Assembly (NCBI GenBank): GCA_964408735.1 | Contig: CAYPAX010000028.1 | Coordinates: 1-40,901, forward strand | Direction of reading: 5' to 3' | DNA length: 40,901 bases | From: UBA7887 sp964408735 | GTDB taxonomy: Bacteria > Pseudomonadota > Alphaproteobacteria > UBA7887 | Shown: positions 7,395-14,834 of the stretch, piece by piece | Layout of the letters: each line of letters begins with the position of its first letter | Position numbering within the stretch: position 1 is the stretch's first letter | Notes under the pieces: generated by a model | What the model was told of the DNA's origin: nothing | The model's input: the letters and a program-made list of their open reading frames with translations, nothing else | Databases searched by the model: none | Program-made: the position numbers and the translations under genes

Positions 7395-8539
7395 AAAGAC
7401 GCGATTTTCTCGGCGGTGCGGCGACGGGCGCGGTGATTGCCGGCGGTGCGGTCTATCTGGCGGCCACCAACAAGCCCGCGCCAATGGAAGCGGGAACGCC
7501 CGAAGCACCGGGCAGCGCGCCGGCCGTCAATGCCGGCCTGCATGAATGGAAGATGCTGACGACCTGGCCGAGAAACTTTCCCGGCGCCGGCACCGCCGCA
7601 CAAGCACTCGCCGATGCCATCACCCTGATGTCGGATGGCCGCCTGACGGTCAAGGTGTTCGCCGCCGGCGAGATGGTGCCCGCCTTCGAATCTTTCGACG
7701 CCGTGCGCGAAGGCACCGCCGACTGCTCGCACGATGCGGCCTATTACTGGGTGGCGAAGAACAAGAGCATCCCCTTCTTCTGCGCCGTTCCCGGTGGCCT
7801 GAGCGTGCGCGAGCACAATGCCTGGATCCTCTACGGCGGCGGCCAGGCGCTGTGGGACGAGCTTTACGCGCCGTTCGGCGTGCGTGGCTTCCTCAGCGGC
7901 AATACCGGCACCCAGATGGGCGGCTGGTACCAGAAGGAGATCAATTCGCTCGAGGATTTCTCCGGCCTCAAGATCCGTATTCCCGGCCTAGCCGCCGAAG
8001 TGCTCAACCGCCTTGGCGCCACCACCGTCAACATGCCCGGCGGCGAGATCATGCCCGCCTTGCAGTCGGGCGTGATCGACGCAGCCGAATGGGTCGGGCC
8101 CTGGGTCGATCTGACCATGGGTTTCTACAAAGTGGCCAAATACTACTATGGCCCCGGCTTCCACGAGGGCAGCACGGCGAATGAGCTGCTGATCAACGAG
8201 GAACGCTGGCAGGCACTGTCGGGCGACCTCCAGAAAATCGTCAAGGTGGCCTGCCACGAGGCCAATATGATGGTCCCCGCAGAATACTTCGCGCGCAACA
8301 CGGAGACCCTGCCGGTACTGACCAGCGAGCACGAGGTCGAGGTGCGCAATTTTCCGGATGACGTCACGAACGCCATGTTCGACATCTCGGAGGCGGTCAA
8401 TGCGGAGACCGCCAGCGAAGGCGATATCAACCGGCGCATCTATGAGAGCTGGAGCGAGTTCCGCAAGCGCGCCATGGCCTATCAGCCGCTGTCGGATTTC
8501 GGCTTTATCCGCAACCGCGCCAGCGCGAGCCGGACATGA
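7391..8539 (+). CDS. TRAP transporter solute receptor, TakP/DctP type (paralogue 1)
   Basis: The 382-residue periplasmic binding protein captures an organic acid for a TRAP transporter. A twin-arginine signal (MKRRDFLGGAATG) is followed by an unusually long Pro/Ala linker (about 33-55) with no clear AxA cleavage site, so it may stay membrane-anchored. The mature part follows TakP, the 2-oxoacid receptor: LHEWKMLTTWPRNFPGAGTA at the start, then NTGTQMGGWY, LKIRIPG, EWVGPW and YYGPGFHEG. These contain the ligand and cation-binding positions of the family. It is the first of three tandem paralogues, overlapping the next by 4 bases. The cognate permease genes dctM/dctQ converge from the other side. 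Confidence 0.9.
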   Translation: MKRRDFLGGAATGAVIAGGAVYLAATNKPAPMEAGTPEAPGSAPAVNAGLHEWKMLTTWPRNFPGAGTAAQALADAITLMSDGRLTVKVFAAGEMVPAFESFDAVREGTADCSHDAAYYWVAKNKSIPFFCAVPGGLSVREHNAWILYGGGQALWDELYAPFGVRGFLSGNTGTQMGGWYQKEINSLEDFSGLKIRIPGLAAEVLNRLGATTVNMPGGEIMPALQSGVIDAAEWVGPWVDLTMGFYKVAKYYYGPGFHEGSTANELLINEERWQALSGDLQKIVKVACHEANMMVPAEYFARNTETLPVLTSEHEVEVRNFPDDVTNAMFDISEAVNAETASEGDINRRIYESWSEFRKRAMAYQPLSDFGFIRNRASASRT

Positions 8540-9618
8540 GCAGACTAAAGGTCAGCCGCCGTGCCATGCTCGCGGGCGGCAGTGCCGCTGCCGCCTCCGG
8601 CCTGGCGGCGCCCGCCATCGCGCAAGGCAAGCGGCGCTGGAAGATGGCCACCGCCTGGCCAAAGAACTTTCCCGGCCTCGGCACCGGCGCGCAGCGCATC
8701 GCCGATGCCATCACGCAGATGTCAGAAGGCGCGCTTGAGGTCAGGCTCTATGCCTCGGGCGAGCTCGTGCCCGCCTTCGAGATATTCGATGCCGTGCGCG
8801 AGGGCACAGCTGAGCTGGGCCATGCCGGTGCCGCCTATTGGGTCGGCAAGAACAAGAGCTTCGCCTTCTTCGCCGTGGTCCCCGCCGGCCTCGTGGCGCA
8901 GGAGCAGAATGCCTGGCTCGACTATGGCGGAGGCCAGGAGCTATGGGACGAGATCTACGGCGAATACGGCCTCAAGGCATTCGCCGCCGGCAACACCGGC
9001 ACCCAGATGGGCGGCTGGTTCAACCGCTCCATCGAGAGCCTCGGCGACCTCAAAGGCCTGCGCATGCGCATCCCCGGGCTTGCCGGCGAAGTGATCAATC
9101 GGGCCGGCGGCGTCTCGGTCACCATCCCCGGCGCCGAGATCATGCCGAGCCTGCAATCCGGCGTGATCGACGCGGTGGAATTCGCCGGCCCCTGGTCGGA
9201 CCTCGCCTTCGGCTTTCATAAGATCACGAAATATTACTATGGCCCGGGCTTCCACGAGCCCGGCGCCAACCTGGAGCTGATGGTCAACCGCGCGCTTTGG
9301 GACGACCTGCCGGCGCACTTGCGGACCATCGTCTCCCAGGCCGCGGCGGCGGAGAACCAGCGCATGCTGTCCGAGTTCACGGCCGGCAACGCCGCTTCCC
9401 TGATCGCGCTGCGCGACGAACACGGCATAGAGCCCACACCAATGCCGGACGAGGTGATCCGCGAATTGCGGCGCCTTTCCGACGAAGTGGTCGCGGAGAC
9501 CGCAGCGCTTGGCGAGATCAACCGCCGCATATTCGACAACTGGTCGCGCTTTCGCAGCGAAGTGGCGGCGCTGGCGCCATTTACCGAGCAAGGCGCGCTC
9601 AACCAACGGCTTCTGTAG
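8536..9618 (+). CDS. TRAP transporter solute receptor, TakP/DctP type (paralogue 2, divergent site)
   Basis: The 360-residue product is clearly homologous to its neighbours, with a Tat signal (SRRAMLAGG) and a cleavable AIAQG end, NTGTQMGGWF, LRMRIPG and YYGPGFHEP. It differs where ligand is expected to bind: EWVGPW of the other two is EFAGPW here, and the SHDAAYYWV segment is GHAGAAYWV. In TakP the Glu-Trp pair contributes to substrate and cation binding, so a different ligand preference is inferred. It overlaps the stop of paralogue 1 by ATGA and ends 15 bases before paralogue 3. Tandem duplication followed by divergence is the simplest history. Confidence 0.9.
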   Translation: MSRLKVSRRAMLAGGSAAAASGLAAPAIAQGKRRWKMATAWPKNFPGLGTGAQRIADAITQMSEGALEVRLYASGELVPAFEIFDAVREGTAELGHAGAAYWVGKNKSFAFFAVVPAGLVAQEQNAWLDYGGGQELWDEIYGEYGLKAFAAGNTGTQMGGWFNRSIESLGDLKGLRMRIPGLAGEVINRAGGVSVTIPGAEIMPSLQSGVIDAVEFAGPWSDLAFGFHKITKYYYGPGFHEPGANLELMVNRALWDDLPAHLRTIVSQAAAAENQRMLSEFTAGNAASLIALRDEHGIEPTPMPDEVIRELRRLSDEVVAETAALGEINRRIFDNWSRFRSEVAALAPFTEQGALNQRLL

Positions 9619-9633
9619 CAGAAGGGGATACCC

Positions 9634-10728
9634 ATGGCTTCGACATCAAACACTCGACGCAACTTCCTGATCGGCGCGGCAACTGGCGCCGCCGCGGCGG
9701 CGTCGACCCTGCCTGCACCGGCCATAGCGCAAGGTTTGCATCGCTGGAAGATGGTCACCACCTGGCCCAAGAACTTCCCTGGCCTCGGCACCGGCGCCCA
9801 GCGCGTCGCCGACCGCATCAGCGCCATGTCCGACGGCAAGATGGAGATACGCCTCTATGCCGCGGGCGAGCTGGTGCCGGCCTTCGAGGCCTTCGACGCA
9901 GTGCGCGACGGCATCGCCGAGATGAGCCACGACGCGGCCTATTACTGGGTCGCCAAGCACAAGAGCACGCCGTTCTTCTGTACCGTTCCCGGCGGGCTGA
10001 CCCAGCAGGAGCATTCCGGCTGGATCCATCACGGCGGCGGCCAGGCCTTGTGGGACGAGCTTTATGCCGGCTTCGGCCTCAAGGCCTTCCTGGCCGGCGG
10101 CTCGGGCGTGCAGATGGGCGGCTGGTTCCAGAAGGAAATCAATTCGCTGGCCGATCTCAATGGTCTCAAGATGCGCATCCCCGGCCTTGGTGCCGAAGTG
10201 GTCAACCGCATGGGCGTGACCGCCGTCAATATGCCGGGTGGCGAGATCATGCCGGCACTGCAATCGGGCGTCATCGATGCCACCGAATGGGTCGGCCCGT
10301 GGAACGACCTTGCCTTCGGCTTCCACAAGATCGCCAAGTTCTATTACGGCCCCGGCTTTCACGAGCCGAGTTCTTCTATCGAGTTGATGGTCTCGAAAGA
10401 GAAATTCGATGCCCTGCCAAACGATCTCAAGGCCGTCGTCGAGGCAGCCTGCACGGCGGAGGCCAATTACACCGTCAGCGAGTTCACCGCCGGCAACAAC
10501 ATCTCGCAAACGGTGCTGGTCGAGGAGCATGGCGTGACCATCGGCAATTTCCCCGACGATGTGGTCAAAGCCGCCTTCGCCAACTCTGTCGACGTGTTGC
10601 ACGAGACGGCGGCCGAAGGCGACCTCGCCAAGCGCATCTTCGACAGTTGGTGGACCTTCCGCACCGAGGCGATGAAACGCGCGCCCTATGCCGAGCAGGG
10701 CTACATGAACAACCGGTCGCTGAGCTGA
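9634..10728 (+). CDS. TRAP transporter solute receptor, TakP/DctP type (paralogue 3)
   Basis: The 364-residue protein has a Tat signal (NTRRNFLIGAATG) ending APAIAQG and the same receptor fold as the two preceding genes. EWVGPW is kept, but the loop NTGTQMGGW is GSGVQMGGWF. The start has its own ribosome site (AGAAGGGG, 9620-9627), whereas paralogues 1 and 2 begin within overlaps. Its stop lies one base before the start of the small exported protein gene. It is closest in motifs to classical TakP (ATEWVGPW, VQMGGWF), so it is the best candidate for a 2-oxoacid or related hydroxyacid receptor. Confidence 0.9.
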   Translation: MASTSNTRRNFLIGAATGAAAAASTLPAPAIAQGLHRWKMVTTWPKNFPGLGTGAQRVADRISAMSDGKMEIRLYAAGELVPAFEAFDAVRDGIAEMSHDAAYYWVAKHKSTPFFCTVPGGLTQQEHSGWIHHGGGQALWDELYAGFGLKAFLAGGSGVQMGGWFQKEINSLADLNGLKMRIPGLGAEVVNRMGVTAVNMPGGEIMPALQSGVIDATEWVGPWNDLAFGFHKIAKFYYGPGFHEPSSSIELMVSKEKFDALPNDLKAVVEAACTAEANYTVSEFTAGNNISQTVLVEEHGVTIGNFPDDVVKAAFANSVDVLHETAAEGDLAKRIFDSWWTFRTEAMKRAPYAEQGYMNNRSLS

Positions 10729-10729
10729 G

Positions 10730-11344
10730 ATGGCCCGCCTTCTCGCTCCTGCGGCTTTGTTGCTGTGCGCACTTGTCGGAGCCACTGCCGCGGCCCAGGA
10801 AATCAGCGCGCTGGACTTGCTTCGCAAGCGCCCGGCCAGCGCCTTCGATGTCGGCTTCGTCAAGCTGGAGCGGCTGCTCAACAGGATCGAGAATCCGATC
10901 TGGTCCTACACCTACGACCTGTCGGACTACGGCGACGATTTCGAGAGCTACGGCTTGAAATACCCGGCTGTCGATTACCGCTACGGCTACCCCCTGGCAC
11001 ACCGCGAAAGCGGCAAGCTGGTGCTGGTCGGCGTCGCCCTGGCACAAGGGAACTACCGCTCGGCCGAGACCTGCGGTAATGTCATGGCCAAGATGCGCGA
11101 GGAGCTTGTTATTTCGGCGACGACCGCCGGCGGCAGCCAGCTGAACCGAGCGCGCAGCTTCGTCGAGCGCACCTTCGGCATCGAAGAGCCCTGGACCGAC
11201 GACGACGCCTCGAGCGAGCTGTCGGATCGCTTGCTGGAGGAAGTGGTTCTTGAGCTGCGCCTCTACGAACAATTGCCCAGCGACGCACCGGACGCCATCT
11301 GCCGCGGTTTCCTGCACCACGACACGGTCGCGTATCAGCCGTAG
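10730..11344 (+). CDS. exported protein of unknown function in the TRAP locus
   Basis: I do not recognise this family. The 204-residue product has a Sec signal (MARLLAPAALLLCALVGATA, cleavage near AAAQE). The mature part has an aromatic segment, NPIWSYTYDLSDYGDDFESY, and two Cys (about 121 and 195). It begins 1 base after TRAP receptor 3, so it is almost certainly in that transcript and may be an accessory factor for the transporter. Its last codons (CAG CCG TAG) lie inside a 25-bp direct repeat that also forms the 3' end of dctM downstream. Without the toxin-antitoxin insert this gene and dctM would converge with a 10-base overlap. Confidence 0.7.
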   Translation: MARLLAPAALLLCALVGATAAAQEISALDLLRKRPASAFDVGFVKLERLLNRIENPIWSYTYDLSDYGDDFESYGLKYPAVDYRYGYPLAHRESGKLVLVGVALAQGNYRSAETCGNVMAKMREELVISATTAGGSQLNRARSFVERTFGIEEPWTDDDASSELSDRLLEEVVLELRLYEQLPSDAPDAICRGFLHHDTVAYQP

Positions 11345-11358
11345 ACCACCTTCGGCAG
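11334..11358 (+). repeat. 25-bp direct repeat, left copy
   Basis: The sequence begins ATCAGCCGTAGACCACCTTC and ends GGCAG. It is identical over 25 bases to 12023-12047. It contains the stop codon of the exported-protein gene (TAG 11342-11344) and a vestigial copy of the dctM 3' end (PKVVYG and its stop on the minus strand). Similarity stops abruptly on both sides. Together the copies bracket the Phd/ParE cassette. Confidence 0.92.
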
Positions 11359-11389
11359 AAAAATGGTCAATCGTGCTCGAATCGTCTAA

Positions 11390-11418
11390 AATATCTGTTT
11401 CGGCTGGTTTGTGATATT
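11390..11418 (+). promoter_or_regulatory. candidate operator of the toxin-antitoxin operon
   Basis: AATATC (11390-11395) and GATATT (11413-11418) form an inverted repeat with centres 23 bases apart, 33 bases before the antitoxin start. Phd/YefM antitoxins autoregulate by binding palindromes in this position, so this is a plausible site. The arms are short and chance is not excluded. Confidence 0.35.
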
Positions 11419-11450
11419 CGGGACTTTATCTCGTCCGAAAGGATAGGCAC

Positions 11451-11720
11451 ATGAAAACAATCTCCGCAAACGAGCTTAAGCAGTCGACGGGACGCGCCAT
11501 GGATCAAGCGTTGCGGCAGCCCGTGGTCGTAGAGAAACACGGCAGACCGCACGTGGTCATGCTTTCGCATGAAGACTACCAAGACTACGAACGGCTTAAG
11601 TACGCTGCGCTTAAGGAGGCAATTCGGGAAGGTATCGAGAGTGGCTACGGTGGTGTGTTCGACCCTGACGAGCTGATGGCCGAAATCGAACAAGACTTGA
11701 ATAAGGAAGAAACGAAGTAA
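11451..11720 (+). CDS. Phd/YefM-family antitoxin
   Basis: The 89-residue protein is a typical type II antitoxin. Its N-terminal DNA-binding Phd/YefM fold (ISANELKQSTGRAMDQAL, then PVVVEKHGRPHVVMLSHEDY) is followed by a charged C-terminal tail (FDPDELMAEIEQDLNKEE) that would wrap and neutralise the toxin. AAGGA (11436-11440) serves as ribosome site. The toxin gene starts 10 bases after its stop. Base composition is lower in GC than in the genes on either side, which together with the flanking repeat indicates acquisition. Confidence 0.9.
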   Translation: MKTISANELKQSTGRAMDQALRQPVVVEKHGRPHVVMLSHEDYQDYERLKYAALKEAIREGIESGYGGVFDPDELMAEIEQDLNKEETK

Positions 11721-11730
11721 GCTCCGCAAG

Positions 11731-12033
11731 ATGGCCCCGAAAGTCCATTTTGGCCTTCAGGGCAGAAGTGATCTCAAGCAGATTGGCCGGTACATCGCCG
11801 GCAACAATCCGAGCCGCGCCGATACGTTCCTCGCTGAAATTCACGCGAAGTGTCTCGTTTATGCGGAGAATCCTGAGATGGGTCGCGACCGTTCCGACTT
11901 GAGCGCCAAGATGCGTAGCTTTCCCCACGGCAACTACATAGTCTTCTATCGCCGCTTTCGTCGCAGTATCCAGATCATTCGGGTAATTCGGGCCCAGCGC
12001 GATATCAGGCCCGAGATGTTCGATCAGCCGTAG
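11731..12033 (+). CDS. ParE/RelE-superfamily toxin
   Basis: The 100-residue product has the ParE-like pattern: a helical start (GRSDLKQIGRYIAGNNPSRA), MGRDRSDLSAKMRSFPHGNYIVFYR, then IQIIRVIRAQRDI. ParE members poison DNA gyrase and RelE members cleave mRNA at the ribosome; the sequence fits ParE better. It is the second gene of the cassette. Its final residues DQP and stop are supplied by the right copy of the 25-bp repeat, in the same frame as the QP-stop of the gene at 10730-11344. The original C-terminus may therefore have been replaced at insertion. Its 3' end overlaps the convergent dctM by 10 bases. Confidence 0.88.
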   Translation: MAPKVHFGLQGRSDLKQIGRYIAGNNPSRADTFLAEIHAKCLVYAENPEMGRDRSDLSAKMRSFPHGNYIVFYRRFRRSIQIIRVIRAQRDIRPEMFDQP

Positions 12034-12047
12034 ACCACCTTCGGCAG
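12023..12047 (+). repeat. 25-bp direct repeat, right copy
   Basis: It is identical to 11334-11358. This copy is the functional one for dctM: on the minus strand it encodes the last residues LPKVVYG and the stop. It also provides the toxin stop codon (12031-12033) on the plus strand. The 689-base unit 11359-12047 (cassette plus one repeat) is what would be removed by recombination between the copies. Confidence 0.92.
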
Positions 12048-13424
12048 CCATGTGGCCATGGCCGGGAAAGCGGCCAGGATACCGAGCATGACGAGCTGCA
12101 TGAACACGAAGGGGATTACGCCGCGATATATGTCGGTGGTCTTGACCTCGGGTGGCGCGACACCGCGCAGATAGAACAGCGCGAAGCCGAAGGGCGGCGT
12201 CAGGAACGAGGTCTGTATGTTGACCGCGATCATGATGGCGAACCAGACCGGGCTGATGTCGTTCATCAGCAGGGCCGGGCCGACGATCGGCACCACCACG
12301 AAGACGATCTCGATGAAGTCGAGGAAGAAGCCGAGCACGAACATCAGCACCATGGTCAGCAGCATGGCACTGAACACCCCGCCCGGCAGGCCGTGCAGGA
12401 ACTCGGCAACGATCTCGTCACCCTGGAAGCCACGGAAGACGAGGCTGAACAGCTGTGCGCCGATGAGAATGACAAAGACCATCGACGACACCTTCGCCGT
12501 CGAGCGCATGACGTCGCGCAGGTTGGTCATGGTGAGCTGCCGGCGCATGGCGGCAAGTATCAGCGCACCCATGGCGCCGACCCCAGCGGCCTCGGTCGGT
12601 GTCGCGACACCGACCAAGATCGAGCCCAGCACCAGCACGATCAGCAGCAACGGCGGCAGCAGCACCTTGAGCACCCGGCCCATAAGCTTGCCGCCGGCCA
12701 TCTCCGCGCGCTCCTCCGCCGGTACCGAGGGCATGCGGTCGGGGTAGATGGAGGCGTAGATGAATTGCCAGAGGATGTAGAGCAGCACCAGCGCGAAGCC
12801 CGGAATCAGGGCGCCGACGAAGAGGTCGGCAACGGAAACCGGATCAGGGGCGAAGTTTCCTGCTGCCAGCTGGGCCTGCTGATAAGCGGCGGAGATCTGG
12901 TCGCCGAGCAGGATCAGCACGATCGACGGTGGGATGATCTGGCCGAGTGTGCCGGCCGCGCAAATCGAGCCGCAGGCGATCGGCGGCGCATAGCCGCGGC
13001 GCAACATGGTCGGCAAGGACAACAGCCCCATGGTCACCACGGTGGCGCCGACGATACCGGTCGAAGCGGCGAGCAGGGCACCGACGATGGTGACCGCGAT
13101 GCCGAGGCCGCCGCGCACGCCGCTCATTACCAGCGCCATGGTCTCCAACAGCTCTTCCGCCAATCTCGATCGCTCGAGCATCACCCCCATGAAGACGAAC
13201 AGCGGCACCGCAATCAGCAGGTCGTTGGTCATGATGCCGTAGATGCGATTGGGCAGGGCCTGCACGAAGGCGAGCTCAAAAATGCCGAAGGCGGCACCGC
13301 CGAGGGCGTAGATCAGGGCCACGCCCGAAAGCGTGAAGGCGACCGGAAAGCCAAGCATCAACGCCCCGCAGAGCGTCAGGATCATGGCCGCAATGATCAG
13401 CTCGTAAACGTAGGCGTCGGCCAT
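12024..13424 (-). CDS. dctM: TRAP transporter large permease subunit (DctM)
   Basis: The 466-residue inner-membrane protein is the ion-translocating subunit of a TRAP transporter, powered by a Na+ or proton gradient. It has about 12-13 hydrophobic segments and family motifs such as GFPVAFTLSGVAL, PLFVFMGVMLERS, ASTGIVGATVVTMGLLSLP and CAAGTLGQIIPPSIVLILLG. Near the end LTPPFGFALFYLRGVAPPE is the conserved DctM C-terminal region. It is preceded by dctQ (4-base gap). The receptor genes are on the opposite strand, so the transporter is encoded by two converging transcripts. Its final codons lie in the 25-bp repeat. Confidence 0.95.
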   Translation of the reverse strand: MADAYVYELIIAAMILTLCGALMLGFPVAFTLSGVALIYALGGAAFGIFELAFVQALPNRIYGIMTNDLLIAVPLFVFMGVMLERSRLAEELLETMALVMSGVRGGLGIAVTIVGALLAASTGIVGATVVTMGLLSLPTMLRRGYAPPIACGSICAAGTLGQIIPPSIVLILLGDQISAAYQQAQLAAGNFAPDPVSVADLFVGALIPGFALVLLYILWQFIYASIYPDRMPSVPAEERAEMAGGKLMGRVLKVLLPPLLLIVLVLGSILVGVATPTEAAGVGAMGALILAAMRRQLTMTNLRDVMRSTAKVSSMVFVILIGAQLFSLVFRGFQGDEIVAEFLHGLPGGVFSAMLLTMVLMFVLGFFLDFIEIVFVVVPIVGPALLMNDISPVWFAIMIAVNIQTSFLTPPFGFALFYLRGVAPPEVKTTDIYRGVIPFVFMQLVMLGILAAFPAMATWLPKVVYG

Positions 13425-13428
13425 GGGC

Positions 13429-13971
13429 TCAGAGCACCTGCTCGTGTTCTTCAGTGGTTTCGTGCTCGTAGCCGCTCAGGATGGCGATGCCGTGAATGAC
13501 GCGTGACAGTGCCTGGGCAATCATCGACGCGGCAAAAATCCAGATGCAGGCCTTGAGCAGATAGACCGCATGCAGGCCGCGCTCTTCCAGCGAGCCCTCC
13601 CACTCGGCCCAGCTGTTCAGCACGTAGTTCCAGGAATACAGGATGATGATGACGCAGACCGGGATCAGGAACACCAGCGAGCCGAAGATGTCGACCCTCG
13701 CCTTACCGCGCTCGCTCATGGTGTTGTAGAAGACGTCGACGCGAACATGCTCGTTGTGCAGAAGCGTATAGGCGGCACAGAGCAGGAAGACGAAGGTGTG
13801 CATGAAGCGCACCGATTCCTGCATCCAGATGAAACCTGTGTCGAAGCCGTAACGCAAAACGACGATGACCACCGTGACCAGGACCATGAGCAGGGTCAGC
13901 CAGGAAACCGCCCGGCCGACGATATCGTTGAACCGATCGATCATGCGCGCGATGCGGATCAGGCCGCCCAT
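13429..13971 (-). CDS. dctQ: TRAP transporter small permease subunit (DctQ)
   Basis: The 180-residue protein has four hydrophobic segments and DctQ features (IWMQESVRFMHTFVFLLCAAY, NEHVRVDVFYNTMSERGKAR). It pairs with DctM in the inner membrane. ATG 13971 is chosen for its GAAGAAG ribosome site and the expected length. The frame stays open upstream to 14979, but that extension would run antisense through the TetR gene and is rejected. The tail is rich in Glu and His (GYEHETTEEHEQ). The promoter must lie in the 153-base space shared with the divergent TetR gene. Confidence 0.93.
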   Translation of the reverse strand: MGGLIRIARMIDRFNDIVGRAVSWLTLLMVLVTVVIVVLRYGFDTGFIWMQESVRFMHTFVFLLCAAYTLLHNEHVRVDVFYNTMSERGKARVDIFGSLVFLIPVCVIIILYSWNYVLNSWAEWEGSLEERGLHAVYLLKACIWIFAASMIAQALSRVIHGIAILSGYEHETTEEHEQVL

Positions 13972-14062
13972 GGTGCTTCTTCGTCCCAATACTTCATGGT
14001 TGCTGTTCCGCCCCCCCGTCAGACGCCGCAAAGTAGAGGTTTCTGCGGCCAACTCAAGGGGC

Positions 14063-14093
14063 TTGCGCGACCCGGGTCTGCCTGGGCTATAGT
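14063..14093 (+). promoter_or_regulatory. candidate TetR-gene promoter with an embedded palindrome
   Basis: TTGCGC (14063-14068) and TATAGT (14088-14093, 5/6 to the -10 consensus) are separated by 19 bases. Between them is the perfect 10-base palindrome GACCCGGGTC (14069-14078). A palindrome between -35 and -10 in front of a TetR-family gene, in a region shared with dctQM, is a plausible autoregulatory operator. This is inference from position. Confidence 0.4.
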
Positions 14094-14124
14094 CTGCCGG
14101 CAACTGGAAACAGGGCGGCCGAAC

Positions 14125-14832
14125 ATGCCCGATCGATACGACGCGGTTCTCGACGTTCTCTGCGAGGATCCGAGCTGTTGCAGCGAGCGCCTGCTGCACA
14201 CGGCCGGAATTCTCTATGCCGGGCAGAGCTTCGACTCGATCTCGACACGTCAGGTCACCAGCGCCGCCGGCGTGAACCTGGCGGCCATCGCCTATTACTT
14301 CGGCGGCAAGGACGGCTTGCAGCAGGCGGTCATCGATCACGTGGTGGCGCGCAGCAACGAGCATATCGGCCGCATCTTCGCGGAGCTCGATAGCGCCATC
14401 GACGCCGCCGACGGCGATGCGGACTGCCTGACGGAGGCGACGGTGCGCTTCGGCGGTGAGATTTTGCGCACCTGCCTGCCGCTCGACCCGCAGACATGGT
14501 GGGTCGCCGTCATTACCCGCGCGCTGGGCCTGCTCTCGCCCGGCGAGGAGCCGATCTACGAGGCCGTGTTCCTGCCCTGCCATCGGGTGGTGCGAAAATT
14601 GGTGGAGACCGCCACCGGCGAGAGCGACGTCGAGCGTCTCGGCATTTTGACCGAGGCCCTGGTCGGCGACTTTTTGATGATCTGCCGCAATCAGCCCATC
14701 GTGCTGCGCAGCCTGGGCTGGGATCATTTCACGCCGGAGCGCATCGACCAGGTGAGCGCGGTCGTGACAAACCGCATGCTCGGGCGACTCAAATTGCCGG
14801 CCGCAGCCGTCTCGGCGGTCGCCGCCGAATAA
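14125..14832 (+). CDS. TetR/AcrR-family transcriptional regulator
   Basis: The 235-residue regulator has a TetR helix-turn-helix at about 20-65 (FDSISTRQVTSAAGVNLAAI, then YYFGGKDGLQQAVIDHV). Its C-terminal ligand domain resembles the CecR/DUF1956 type (ETATGE, ILTEALVGDFLMICRNQPIVL). It starts 153 bases from, and divergent to, dctQ. By position it is the likely local repressor of the TRAP permease operon and of itself. The ligand is unknown, but the transported acid or its CoA ester would be logical. It converges with parC, with only 2 bases between stop codons and no visible terminator. Confidence 0.88.
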   Translation: MPDRYDAVLDVLCEDPSCCSERLLHTAGILYAGQSFDSISTRQVTSAAGVNLAAIAYYFGGKDGLQQAVIDHVVARSNEHIGRIFAELDSAIDAADGDADCLTEATVRFGGEILRTCLPLDPQTWWVAVITRALGLLSPGEEPIYEAVFLPCHRVVRKLVETATGESDVERLGILTEALVGDFLMICRNQPIVLRSLGWDHFTPERIDQVSAVVTNRMLGRLKLPAAAVSAVAAE

Positions 14833-14834
14833 CG

